A DNA stretch of 39,780 nt from Sulfurovum sp. (GTDB lineage: Bacteria; Campylobacterota; Campylobacteria; Campylobacterales; Sulfurovaceae): positions 1 to 39,780 of the forward strand of contig JALUBF010000008.1 of assembly GCA_027045015.1 (NCBI GenBank), in the 5' to 3' direction. The translations under genes and the position numbers were made by a program. Below the pieces are notes generated by a model. The model searched no databases, was not told where the DNA came from, and was given only the letters and a program-made list of their open reading frames with translations. Shown here one piece after another: positions 19,848 to 29,433 of this stretch (positions are counted from its first letter, which is position 1; every line of letters begins with the position of its first letter).

Positions 19848-20973
19848 GATAAATTTTCATACCATTAAAAAGAGTTTTTTTATTGATATTTGGCAGAACA
19901 ATTTTACTATCTTTAGATATACCCTCTACTGCAACCATCTTACCTTCATACCCAATAATTTTAACTTTTTTAAATTGAACTCTATCTCCATTTAAAATCC
20001 AAATACCATTTTCACCATTGTTAATGCTTAAAGCTTTTGTATCTATCTTTATGATATTTTTAAGCAAATTAATAGATATAGATACTCTGGCTTGTTCTTC
20101 TAAATAAAAAGGTATTCGTAGATTCTTAAATGCAACATCTATCTCTCTCTCATAGGTAATTGGATTGTTTATTGGATTTATCTCTACTACCTTACCTATA
20201 TATTTTTTACTACTAGATTGAAGTTTAATAGTTGCTATATCACCTAGTTTTACCTTACCACTTACTCTAGTATCTATATGAGTTGCTACCCAAACATCTT
20301 TAGGGTTCACCATCTCAATTAGAATCTGATTTGGCATAACTATCTGATAGTTAGTTACCATTTTACGTGTTACATAACCACTAATTGGAGCTTCTATAGT
20401 ATAAAGAGCAACTCTTTTATATAGCCCTTTTATATTTGCATCAATCTGGTTAATTTGACTTCTTAAAGAGCCTATATGTGCATCAATACTTGATATTTTT
20501 AACTTTGCACTCTTTTTTATCGTTAAGGATTTTTTAAAATCTAAAGATGAAATAGTTTTACTTTTTAGAAGTTTTACATCTTTATTAAATATATCTAACT
20601 GAAGTTCATAATTTATTTTTGCACTCTGCTTATCTACTTTTAGTGATTTTATATCACTTAAAATCTTATTTTTTAAAGCTTTTTGTTCATCTATTTTATC
20701 ACTCAAATCTACACTATCTACAGTAGCTATAAGTTTACCTTTTTTAATATATTGACCATTAGTTATATTAAAATCTTTTAACCTACCACTGTAAACAGAA
20801 CCTATTTTATAGATATTTTTAGCACCAATATTACCAATACCATTAACCTCTACCTTTATATCTCCAACTATAGGAACTATAGTTTTAAATGTATGCTTTG
20901 GTATATAAACTTTCTCATAAAAGCCAAAAATAATTAAGATAATTATAACTATATAGATAACACTTTTTTTCAT
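19840..20973 (-). CDS. ABC exporter periplasmic adaptor (HlyD/DevB-like)
   Basis: Signal anchor, GSVYSGRLKDFNITNGQYIKKGKLIATVDS, coiled coil, YTIEAPISGYVTRKMVTNYQIVMP. Confidence 0.85.
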   Translation of the reverse strand: MKKSVIYIVIIILIIFGFYEKVYIPKHTFKTIVPIVGDIKVEVNGIGNIGAKNIYKIGSVYSGRLKDFNITNGQYIKKGKLIATVDSVDLSDKIDEQKALKNKILSDIKSLKVDKQSAKINYELQLDIFNKDVKLLKSKTISSLDFKKSLTIKKSAKLKISSIDAHIGSLRSQINQIDANIKGLYKRVALYTIEAPISGYVTRKMVTNYQIVMPNQILIEMVNPKDVWVATHIDTRVSGKVKLGDIATIKLQSSSKKYIGKVVEINPINNPITYEREIDVAFKNLRIPFYLEEQARVSISINLLKNIIKIDTKALSINNGENGIWILNGDRVQFKKVKIIGYEGKMVAVEGISKDSKIVLPNINKKTLFNGMKIYHD

Positions 20974-21058
20974 CTATTACTCCAATTTTTGCAATAGTTT
21001 AACAAAAATATGTTAGGTTAGTGTTAAGAACAAATATATGACTTTCAAAAATTTTATT

Positions 21059-22138
21059 TTAAGTAAACTCCAAAATAAATATAGTACCACTACTACTAGA
21101 TTTAACATCTATATTTATCTTTAACTCAAATGCTAATCTTTTTACAATATCAAGTCCAATTCCACTACTATTTTCACCACTAAATAAACGTTCAAAAATT
21201 TTTTCTGGATTATCTATACCTTTTCCACTATCTTGAATATATAAACTACTTCCTTTTATATAAATTTTTACAAAACCATCTTTTCTATTGTATCTACAAG
21301 CATTAGAGATTATATTCTGTAAAATCTGCTTCAAAGCTTTTGAATTTGTTTTTACAATTAAAGTAAAATCTTCAAATATAAAATTAATATTTGGGTATAA
21401 CATTTTATGCATAGTAACTACTTCATCAACAATATTAAAAACATTAACTTTATCTATCTGAAAAGTCTCTTCTTGTAGTAAAATAGTTAAATTCTCATGT
21501 AACTCAGAGATACTATGTACCCCTTTATTTACTCTTATAAGTGCTTTATTATTCTTAAAATATGATTCTTTTTCTAATAATTTCATATTAAGTTTTATAG
21601 CTGTTATAGGAGTATTTAAATCATGTATTAAATCTTTTATAAATTTATCTAGTGTAGAAATACTATCTTGTAAAGGTTTTATAGCATTTTGTGCTAAAAT
21701 ATAGCTAATAAATCCAAAAAGTATAAGTAATAATAGCTGAGTAATATAAATTTTATATTTTAATACTTTAACTTTATTATCAAAACTCTTTGTAGATTTA
21801 ATAAGTTTTAAATAAATTCCATCTTTTCTAAAAGGTATATACTTTATAAATTCTTTTTTAATATGAAGAAAATTATCAATATTAAAAATATTAAAAAAAA
21901 CTTTCTCAATTTTATAATTATACTCTTCTTTATAACGCTCTAAGCTACTACCCATTTTTATATCTCTAGCGTACTCTATCATTGAGTAACCTTCACTAGT
22001 TAAATATTGATTTTTCATCTGAGTAAAATATAAAAATCCAGCTATAAAGATTAAACTTGCTACACTAAAAAAGTATATAAAGAAGAATTTATAAAAGGCT
22101 ATTTTCTCATAACGCTTCAAAACGATACCCAACACCAC
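21059..22138 (-). CDS. Sensor histidine kinase (GTG start, overlaps RR)
   Basis: Two TMs, H-box IHDLNTPITAIKLNMKLL, N-box ILQNIISNACRYN, SGKGI and SSGIGLDIV. Confidence 0.92.
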   Translation of the reverse strand: MVLGIVLKRYEKIAFYKFFFIYFFSVASLIFIAGFLYFTQMKNQYLTSEGYSMIEYARDIKMGSSLERYKEEYNYKIEKVFFNIFNIDNFLHIKKEFIKYIPFRKDGIYLKLIKSTKSFDNKVKVLKYKIYITQLLLLILFGFISYILAQNAIKPLQDSISTLDKFIKDLIHDLNTPITAIKLNMKLLEKESYFKNNKALIRVNKGVHSISELHENLTILLQEETFQIDKVNVFNIVDEVVTMHKMLYPNINFIFEDFTLIVKTNSKALKQILQNIISNACRYNRKDGFVKIYIKGSSLYIQDSGKGIDNPEKIFERLFSGENSSGIGLDIVKRLAFELKINIDVKSSSSGTIFILEFT

Positions 22139-22754
22139 GTATAGTAATTATAGGTAGACCTATCTTCCTTAAGCTATTTATATGCACTCTTAATGCACCT
22201 TCACTCATCTCGTTACCTTCATTTAAAATATCTAATAGCTCATATTTAGATACATTCTTTCCAAAATTTTGGAACATAAATTTAGTTATTATACTCTCAT
22301 ATGGAGTTAATTTTACAAACTTTCCATCTTTATATAGTTCTTTATTATCAATATCAAATATAAAATTATCTATCTCTATTTTATTATCAATATAATATTT
22401 TCTTAATAATGCTCGAATACGAATCAATAATTCATCAAAATCAAATGGCTTTTTAATATAATCATCTGCTCCTACCTCAAATCCACGAGATAGGGAAGCT
22501 ATATCACTAAGTGCAGTTAAAAATATAACAGGAGTTCTATTACCAGATTCTCTTAAATCTTTCAAAAGCTCAAAACCATTAATAAATGGAACATTTACAT
22601 CAAAAATCATCAAATCAAATTTTGAAATAAATATAACATCTAAAGCTTCTTGTCCATCTTTAACATGCACAACAGAAAATTCCTCTGCATCAAATAATTC
22701 AATAAGTGTTTCACTAAGTATCTCATTATCTTCAAGTAGTAATATATTTTTCAT
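22107..22754 (-). CDS. OmpR/PhoB-family response regulator
   Basis: LLEDN, LMIFDVNVPFINGFELL, GADDYIKKPFDFDELLIRIRALLR, winged-helix C-terminus (LRVHINSLRKIGLPIITIRGVGYRF). Confidence 0.94.
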   Translation of the reverse strand: MKNILLLEDNEILSETLIELFDAEEFSVVHVKDGQEALDVIFISKFDLMIFDVNVPFINGFELLKDLRESGNRTPVIFLTALSDIASLSRGFEVGADDYIKKPFDFDELLIRIRALLRKYYIDNKIEIDNFIFDIDNKELYKDGKFVKLTPYESIITKFMFQNFGKNVSKYELLDILNEGNEMSEGALRVHINSLRKIGLPIITIRGVGYRFEAL

Positions 22755-22813
22755 ATGATTAGTATAGTAAAAATTTATTAAGATAGTATTAAGACTTTTA
22801 GAATAGTTAATAT

Positions 22814-23166
22814 AAGGTGCAACGATAAGCCGGGTTTTGTCGTGGGTAGTTATTTATCTAGGCATATGGTTGCCCATATGCTCAAGCGAAGTACGAATGT
22901 TGATTTAACAACTTACAAAGCTTATACCATATACTTCTTGCTACAGACAGGGTTTACCTAGCTACCTATGTTACCATAAGTACTGGTAGGCTCTTACCCC
23001 ACCCTTTCACATTGACCATATCATATTAAAGATATGGACTACTTACTCTCTGTTGCACTTGCCCTCAGATTACTCTGGCCATCTGTTAGATGGAGTCTTG
23101 CTTTGTGTGTAGCCCGGACTTTCCTCTCGTAACATAAATGTTACCAGCAACTACCTATTGCACCTT
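22814..23166 (-). ncRNA. rnpB: RNase P RNA, bacterial type A
   Basis: Minus-strand GAGAGGAAAGTCCGGGCTACACA and ACAAAACCCGGCTTATCG; terminal P1 stem AAGGTGCAA/TTGCACCTT at the ends. Confidence 0.95.
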
Positions 23167-23212
23167 ATTCGAATTATATCACAAATTAATATTATTTTGT
23201 TACACTTCAATT

Positions 23213-23728
23213 ATGAAAAATTTAAAAAAAGATAAACTAAAAACATTATTGGCTATTATTAAAAAGAATCCGTCTTTAGATATTGCTCATTTTACAGATA
23301 AAGATACTCCACTTATTGAACTACTAGATGAGTATTGCTATATAAATAACTATGGGTATCAGATAAACCTAACCAATAGCTCCATAGAAGAGTCTATAAA
23401 ACAAAAGTATAAATCAAGCTCAACAAAAATAAGGTTATTTCAACTAAAAAGAAAATCTTATCTACTTCAAGCAAAACATTACGATTTTATCTTTATAACT
23501 GCATCTATAGGTAAAGATATGGAGAGTGATTTTTTAAAACGTATATATGGGATTATTGCTAATGCTGGAAATCTTATTGTATTTATAAAAAAAGAAAATT
23601 ATGAGTTACGTTATAGATGGATTGAGCTTTTAGAAGAGCATAACTATGTAGCAACAAATACCATAGATAATCTATGTGATGAGTACGATATTCTAATTAG
23701 CAAAAAGATGCATGGCTGGGGTAATTAA
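23213..23728 (+). CDS. Conserved-looking hypothetical protein next to rnpB (start revised from 23138)
   Basis: ORF with internal ATG at 23213; first 25 codons of the tracked ORF run through rnpB and its promoter region. Confidence 0.7.
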   Translation: MKNLKKDKLKTLLAIIKKNPSLDIAHFTDKDTPLIELLDEYCYINNYGYQINLTNSSIEESIKQKYKSSSTKIRLFQLKRKSYLLQAKHYDFIFITASIGKDMESDFLKRIYGIIANAGNLIVFIKKENYELRYRWIELLEEHNYVATNTIDNLCDEYDILISKKMHGWGN

Positions 23729-23740
23729 ATACCCCGAATA

Positions 23741-24040
23741 CTACTCACATTGAGTAACAATAGAACCTACAAGGTCTATAAATACGGTAGATGTTCTATC
23801 ATCTATATCTTGGTCAACAACTGTTCTTGAAATCTCTTTTTCTAACTCATCATCTAAACCACGCTCTTCAAGCATACGTTCAGCAACGGCAAGTCTTCTA
23901 AATACTTTTTCAACCTCATTCTCAACTATATTCTGATTGGCAGTACGTGCAATCTCAAAATAACTAGACTGTGGTGTTCTACCAAAAAAGTCATCTAATC
24001 CATACTCTTCATACTCATCTTCATCTATCTCTTTACTCAT
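23741..24040 (-). CDS. Small acidic helical protein, possibly DUF2018 (H. pylori HP0242-like)
   Basis: 99 aa, helical heptad-like pattern; resemblance recalled from family knowledge, not searched. Confidence 0.6.
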   Translation of the reverse strand: MSKEIDEDEYEEYGLDDFFGRTPQSSYFEIARTANQNIVENEVEKVFRRLAVAERMLEERGLDDELEKEISRTVVDQDIDDRTSTVFIDLVGSIVTQCE

Positions 24041-24062
24041 AATAATTCCTTGGGGATTTTTT

Positions 24063-24095
24063 GCTCATTCCCACACAAAAGCGATGGGAATGAGC
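24063..24095 (-). terminator. Hairpin after oorC (GCTCATTCCCA-11nt-TGGGAATGAGC)
   Basis: Perfect 11-bp stem; no U-tract on the minus strand (followed by AAAAAA). Confidence 0.55.
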
Positions 24096-24115
24096 TGTGA
24101 GTCTACAGAAAAAAA

Positions 24116-24676
24116 TTATGCTTCAGCTATAGCCTCAGTTGCATATTTTTCACCAAGTTCATAAGCTTTTAAGTTAAGTTCATGTACTTTTTTAGGTACT
24201 TTAGAGAGCATAGTATCTATAAGAAGTTGTCTATCTAATGCTTTTGTGTAAGTATTTGCAATAGCAAGTGCAACTACAGATTGAGTAATAACATTTCCTA
24301 CCTCTTCTTTAGCGATAGTAATAATGGCAATCTCTACGATATTCCATTTTTTTCTATCTTCATCTGTTGGGTGTACAAGGTTTGGTTCAATAACAATTGT
24401 TCCACCTTCACGTACTCCACCTTTAAATTGTTGGTAACTTACATCAGCAACAGAAAGCATAAAGTCAATCTCACCATCAATAGCATAAGGGTAGAAAATC
24501 TCTTTATCATCTAATTGGATATCAACAACTGTTGCTCCACCACGAACTTGTGATGTATAGGTAGCTGTTTTAATTCCATATCCACCTTGTTTAATCTTTG
24601 CAGCAGCAAAAATCTCACCAGCAAGAAGAACACCTTGTCCACCAACACCAGTAAATCTCATTACAATTTTACTCAT
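24116..24676 (-). CDS. oorC: 2-oxoglutarate:acceptor oxidoreductase, gamma subunit
   Basis: RFTGVGGQGVLLAGEI; position after A and B subunits. Confidence 0.93.
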   Translation of the reverse strand: MSKIVMRFTGVGGQGVLLAGEIFAAAKIKQGGYGIKTATYTSQVRGGATVVDIQLDDKEIFYPYAIDGEIDFMLSVADVSYQQFKGGVREGGTIVIEPNLVHPTDEDRKKWNIVEIAIITIAKEEVGNVITQSVVALAIANTYTKALDRQLLIDTMLSKVPKKVHELNLKAYELGEKYATEAIAEA

Positions 24677-24687
24677 AGTTCTTCTCC

Positions 24688-25545
24688 TTATATCTTTTTC
24701 TCAAAGTCATCTTGAGTGATTTTAGCTCTATCACCTTGATGTACTTTTTTAATCTCTTCATACATTTCACAGTACTCTTTTACCTCTGTATCATGTTTTA
24801 AGACACCCGTAGGGAAAAGATTTAACTGCTCTTCTGGAGACATTGCATCATATTTCTTTTTAGAAACTGTATTACTATCAATCCAATCAAGGTTTGCCAT
24901 AGCCGATTGCATTTTGTTTTTTCTACCAAGGTTAATGTGACAGTTAGATTGGATATCTAAGAATGAGAACCCTTTATGCTCCATGGCTTGAACAAATAAT
25001 TTCTCCATCTTTTTAGGAGAATTTACTGTCTCACGACCAACAAAAGATGCACCAGCGGCAATAGCAAGTTCACAAGCATCAAAAGTAGGGTCAATATTCC
25101 CTGCTTTTTGAGATACTGTCCACATACCTTGTGGTGTTGTTGGAGATGTTTGAGAGTTAGTCAAACCATAGATAAAGTTGTTAATAAGAATCATTGTAAT
25201 ATCAATATTTCTTCTACAACCATGAATAGTATGGTTACCACCAATAGCAAGTGCATCACCATCACCTGCTACACAGACAACATGTTTATCTGGATTAGCT
25301 AGTTTAATACCTGTTGCAAAAGCAATAGTTCTACCATGTGTTGTATGAACAGTGTTAAAGTCAACATAAGAAGAGAATCTTCCTGAACATCCAATACCAG
25401 ATACTAAACAGATATCATCTTTTTTCCAACCAAGTTTATCAACTGCACGGATAAATGATTTTAAGATAACACCATCCCCACACCCCCAACACCATAGTGT
25501 TGGCATCTTATTTACTCTTAAGTATTGATCATAATTAAATGCCAT
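24688..25545 (-). CDS. oorB: 2-oxoglutarate:acceptor oxidoreductase, beta (TPP) subunit
   Basis: LWCWGCGDGVILKSFIRA, GIGCSGRFSSYV, VCVAGDGDALAIGGNHTIHGCRRNI. Confidence 0.95.
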   Translation of the reverse strand: MAFNYDQYLRVNKMPTLWCWGCGDGVILKSFIRAVDKLGWKKDDICLVSGIGCSGRFSSYVDFNTVHTTHGRTIAFATGIKLANPDKHVVCVAGDGDALAIGGNHTIHGCRRNIDITMILINNFIYGLTNSQTSPTTPQGMWTVSQKAGNIDPTFDACELAIAAGASFVGRETVNSPKKMEKLFVQAMEHKGFSFLDIQSNCHINLGRKNKMQSAMANLDWIDSNTVSKKKYDAMSPEEQLNLFPTGVLKHDTEVKEYCEMYEEIKKVHQGDRAKITQDDFEKKI

Positions 25546-25546
25546 C

Positions 25547-26683
25547 TTATAGCTCCTTCACTTTTTCAATAATATCACTTGGAGAGAATGGACGACCATT
25601 TGTTTTAGTCAATTTTTCAATATCCAATCTTCCCATACTTCTTTGAACTTCTTCTAAATATTGACCTTGGTTAAGCTCAACAGATAAAACTTTGTCAAAT
25701 TTTTGACCTAATTCATGTAATCTTTTTTCAGGAGATGGCCAAAGCGTAATTGGTCTAAACATACCAACTTTAATACCATCTTTTCTAAGCATATTAATAG
25801 CCTCTTTAATAGCAAGAGATGCTGAACCATAACCAACGATAAGGATATCTGCATCATCTACCATATACTCTTCATTTGATTCAATCTCATCTTGATATTT
25901 TTCAACTTTTTGGAAAAGTCTATCGATAAGTTTTCTACAAGTTTCAATCTCTTCAGTTGGGAAACCAGAAGCATCATGATGAAGACCTGTATAGTGGTAT
26001 CTATATCCTGTAAACATTGGATTAAGTAGTGCTGGTTGATCTTCTTCTACACCATAAGGAAGATAATCTTCAGGAGCACCATCAAATGTTTTTCTAGGAA
26101 CAATTCCTGCTTTTACTGCTTCTAATGTAGGTAGTTCAGCTTTAGCATGCATATGTCCAATAGTTTCATCTAGTAACACAAATACTGGTTGCATAAATCT
26201 ATCTGCAAGATTAAATGCTCTTACAGTTTCAGTATAACATTCTGCAAGATTTCCTGCACAAACTGTGATTGATTTATAGTCACCATGAGATGGATTTTTT
26301 GCCTGAGCAACATCCCCTTGAGATACACGAGTTGGAAGACCTGTTGATGGACCACCTCTCATAACATTGATAACAACCAATGGTACTTCACACATCTGTG
26401 CAAGACCTAAGTTTTCAGCTTTAAGTGAGATACCAGGTCCTGAAGTTGCAGTTAAACTTCTAACACCACTCATACCAGCACCAATAGCTGCTGCTACACC
26501 TGCGATTTCATCTTCCATTTGAATTGCTGCTCCACCAATTTTTGGTAAAAGATCAGAAACAACGTGCATAATCTCACTTGACGGTGTCAATGGATATCCA
26601 GCAAAAAACTTACATCCTGCATCTACTGATGCTATAGCTGCTAATTCATTTCCACTCGAAATAATCTCTCTGATTTCTGACAT
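25547..26683 (-). CDS. oorA: 2-oxoglutarate:acceptor oxidoreductase, alpha subunit
   Basis: GYPLTPSSEIMHVV, EDEIAGVAAAIGAGMSGVRSLTATSGPGISLKAENLGLA. Confidence 0.95.
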   Translation of the reverse strand: MSEIREIISSGNELAAIASVDAGCKFFAGYPLTPSSEIMHVVSDLLPKIGGAAIQMEDEIAGVAAAIGAGMSGVRSLTATSGPGISLKAENLGLAQMCEVPLVVINVMRGGPSTGLPTRVSQGDVAQAKNPSHGDYKSITVCAGNLAECYTETVRAFNLADRFMQPVFVLLDETIGHMHAKAELPTLEAVKAGIVPRKTFDGAPEDYLPYGVEEDQPALLNPMFTGYRYHYTGLHHDASGFPTEEIETCRKLIDRLFQKVEKYQDEIESNEEYMVDDADILIVGYGSASLAIKEAINMLRKDGIKVGMFRPITLWPSPEKRLHELGQKFDKVLSVELNQGQYLEEVQRSMGRLDIEKLTKTNGRPFSPSDIIEKVKEL

Positions 26684-27015
26684 TAGTTAGCCTCCTTATA
26701 ATCTTCAGGTAATCTATACCCATTGTTTGAAATTGCTTCTTGTCTTACTTTAGATGAATCTGTAAGTTTTGCAAATTTAAACTCTTTTCTCTCTGCTACA
26801 TAGATAGCAAAATCTGGACATGAAAGTTCACACTCACTACATCCGATACACGCTTCTGGAGCGATTACACTAATCATTGCACCCAAAGTTGAAGTTGGTT
26901 CTTGTTGCATTGAGAGTACACCTGCAGGACATGCATCAACACAAATATCACAAGCTTTACATCTTGATGTGTTAACCCATACTGGAGTATTCTCAGGAGC
27001 TGTCATTGCTGCCAT
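26683..27015 (-). CDS. oorD: 2-oxoglutarate:acceptor oxidoreductase, ferredoxin-like delta subunit
   Basis: Two 4Fe-4S motifs CKACDICVDACP and CIGCSECELSCP. Confidence 0.93.
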   Translation of the reverse strand: MAAMTAPENTPVWVNTSRCKACDICVDACPAGVLSMQQEPTSTLGAMISVIAPEACIGCSECELSCPDFAIYVAERKEFKFAKLTDSSKVRQEAISNNGYRLPEDYKEAN

Positions 27016-27048
27016 GGTTTCCCCTTTTATTTATAAAATTACGTGAGG

Positions 27049-27121
27049 TTTATTCACTAAAATAAGAATAGCTTAGTTTCACTAATGTAGGTATGAATAA
27101 AGTTTAATTGTAGATATTATA
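27049..27121 (-). promoter_or_regulatory. oorD promoter/leader: -10 TATAAT (27116-27121), inverted repeat TTTATTCA/TGAATAAA (27049-27056/27094-27101), direct repeat TTCACTAA (27053-27060, 27078-27085)
   Basis: Direct reading of a ~190-nt gap between sucD and oorD. Confidence 0.45.
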
Positions 27122-27176
27122 AGTATAAATGTTACTATTTGAAGCAAGGAAAGATAATAAAAAGTAGATATATAAA

Positions 27177-27200
27177 ATTTGTGAGCAAATGCCCACAAAT
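27177..27200 (-). terminator. sucD downstream hairpin (ATTTGTG...CACAAAT)
   Basis: 7-bp stem plus inner GC/GC, 7 nt after sucD stop. Confidence 0.5.
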
Positions 27201-27207
27201 CATAAAA

Positions 27208-28077
27208 CTAAGATAAAACTTCTTTAATAGCTTTACCTATCTCAGCTGGAGAAACAACAACTTTTACACCTGCTGATTCAAGTGCGTCCATCTTCTCTTT
27301 TGCTGTACCTGCTGTTCCACTAATGATAGCACCAGCATGACCCATTCTTTTACCTTTTGGAGCAGTTTGACCTGCTATAAAGGCAACAACTGGTTTAGTG
27401 ATATTCTCTTCAATAAACTTAGCAGCTTGAATCTCTAAGTCTCCACCAATCTCACCAATCATAACTATTGCTTCAGTTTCAGGATCTTCTTGGAACATTT
27501 TAAGAAGTTGTTTATAGCTAAGACCAATAATTGGATCTCCACCAATACCAACTGCTGTTGTGATACCATAACCCTCATTTACAACTTGGTTTGCACCTTC
27601 GTAAGTAAGTGTACCTGACTTAGAGATAAGACCAACATTTCCTTTTTTGAAAATATTCCCTGGCATAATACCTATCTTACACTCATCAGCAGTAATGATA
27701 CCTGGACAGTTTGGTCCAATAGTCATCATACCATTTTTAACTGCACAAGCTTTAGCTGCTTGCATATCTTTAACAGGAGCACCTTCTGTAATAATAACAG
27801 CAAGTTCAATACCAGCTGATGCTGCTTCCATAACAGCATCACCTACAAATGCAGGTGGAACAAATACCATAGAAACTGTTGCACCAGTTGATGCTACTGC
27901 CTCTTTAACTGTGTTAAATACTGGTTTACCAAGATGCTCTTGTCCACCTTTACCTGGAGTTACACCACCTACAATATTTGTACCATATGCCATACACTGT
28001 TCAGCATGAAAAGTACCTTCACTACCTGTAAAACCTTGAACGATTACTTTTGTATCTTTATTTATTAAAATTGACAT
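27208..28077 (-). CDS. sucD: Succinyl-CoA synthetase alpha subunit
   Basis: [42 protein letters not shown]. Confidence 0.96.
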   Translation of the reverse strand: MSILINKDTKVIVQGFTGSEGTFHAEQCMAYGTNIVGGVTPGKGGQEHLGKPVFNTVKEAVASTGATVSMVFVPPAFVGDAVMEAASAGIELAVIITEGAPVKDMQAAKACAVKNGMMTIGPNCPGIITADECKIGIMPGNIFKKGNVGLISKSGTLTYEGANQVVNEGYGITTAVGIGGDPIIGLSYKQLLKMFQEDPETEAIVMIGEIGGDLEIQAAKFIEENITKPVVAFIAGQTAPKGKRMGHAGAIISGTAGTAKEKMDALESAGVKVVVSPAEIGKAIKEVLS

Positions 28078-28080
28078 CTA

Positions 28081-29253
28081 TTATTCTCCCTTTGCTGCTG
28101 CTACTGCTTTTGCTGCACCATCACCAAGATCAGTTGCTGTGATGATATTATCGATATTTGCATTTTTAAGAATCTCTGCTGCTTCTGGTGCATTTGTACC
28201 ATCAAGTCTTACAATAACAGGTACATTTACATCTACCAATTTAGTAGCTTCCAAGATACCATTAGCAATTCTATCACATCTTACAATACCACCAAAGATG
28301 TTTACAAATATAGCTTTTACATTTGGATTTTTAAGAATAATCTCAAATCCTTTTGCAACAGTTTGAGCATTTGCTGTACCACCAACATCAAGGAAGTTAG
28401 CAGGTGTTCCACCCATATAGTTAATAGTATCCATTGTACCCATAGCAAGACCAGCACCATTTACCATACAACCAATCTCACCATCAAGAGCGATATAGCT
28501 AAGACCATATTGAGATGCTTCTCTCTCATCTGGATCTTCTTCTGATATATCTCTCATCGCTTCAATATCTGGGTGTCTTCCAAGAGCAGAATCATCAAAT
28601 CCCATTTTACCATCAAGTGCTAAAAAATCACCCTCAGCAGTTTTAATAAGTGGATTAATCTCAATCATTTCAGCATCATTTTCCATATATAATTTATATA
28701 GTTTTGATGCAAATTGAATCATCTTTTTTTGCTCTGCTTTATCTGTAATACCAAGACCAAATACAAGCTCTCTACCATGGAAACCTTGGAAACCATAAGC
28801 TGGGTCAACTGCTACTTTTATGATCTTCTCTGGAGTTTTTGCTGCAACAGTCTCAATATCCATTCCACCCTCAGTTGAAGCCATAATAATAGGCATCTCT
28901 GCTGCTCTATCAAGTACTACAGATAGATATAGCTCATCTACGATATTTGCACCCTCTTCAATGTAAACTTTTTGAACCAATTTACCTTCAGGACCTGTTT
29001 GGTGAGTCACCAAAGTCATACCTAAAATCTCATCGGCAAGTTCTCTTACTTCATCTATAGATTTAGCAAGTTTAACACCACCACCAAGACCTCTACCACC
29101 TGCATGGATTTGAGCTTTTACTACCCAAATCTTTCCACCTAACTCTTTAGCATTTGCTACTGCTTCATCTGGTGTATTTGCTATAATACCTCTAGGTGTT
29201 GGAACACCATACTTTTGGAATATTTGTTTCGCTTGATACTCATGAATATTCAC
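28081..29253 (-). CDS. sucC: Succinyl-CoA synthetase beta subunit
   Basis: MNIHEYQAKQIFQKYGVPTPRG, VKAQIHAGGRGLGGGVKLA, FVNIFGGIVRCDRIA. Confidence 0.97.
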   Translation of the reverse strand: MNIHEYQAKQIFQKYGVPTPRGIIANTPDEAVANAKELGGKIWVVKAQIHAGGRGLGGGVKLAKSIDEVRELADEILGMTLVTHQTGPEGKLVQKVYIEEGANIVDELYLSVVLDRAAEMPIIMASTEGGMDIETVAAKTPEKIIKVAVDPAYGFQGFHGRELVFGLGITDKAEQKKMIQFASKLYKLYMENDAEMIEINPLIKTAEGDFLALDGKMGFDDSALGRHPDIEAMRDISEEDPDEREASQYGLSYIALDGEIGCMVNGAGLAMGTMDTINYMGGTPANFLDVGGTANAQTVAKGFEIILKNPNVKAIFVNIFGGIVRCDRIANGILEATKLVDVNVPVIVRLDGTNAPEAAEILKNANIDNIITATDLGDGAAKAVAAAKGE

Positions 29254-29396
29254 GTGTACTCCTTTTTATGTAATGTTTTTATTATATGCCTAAAGATAGT
29301 AAAATAGGGTTAATCAAATAAGAAATATGAAATTTTTAGAAAATGTGTTAAATATCTACACAGTAGATAGTAGTTAATTTTTATGTTGAAGAATAA

Positions 29397-29424
29397 GTAT
29401 ATATACTACAAAGAGTATATATAC
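29397..29424 (-). terminator. Fumarase beta downstream hairpin (GTATATATACT-6nt-AGTATATATAC)
   Basis: Perfect 11-bp stem, 6-nt loop, 9 nt after stop. Confidence 0.55.
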
Positions 29425-29433
29425 AAAATTATT

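Noticed and set aside
27647-28009. 120-aa plus-strand ORF
   Set aside because: Antisense to sucD; mirrors conserved sucD codons.
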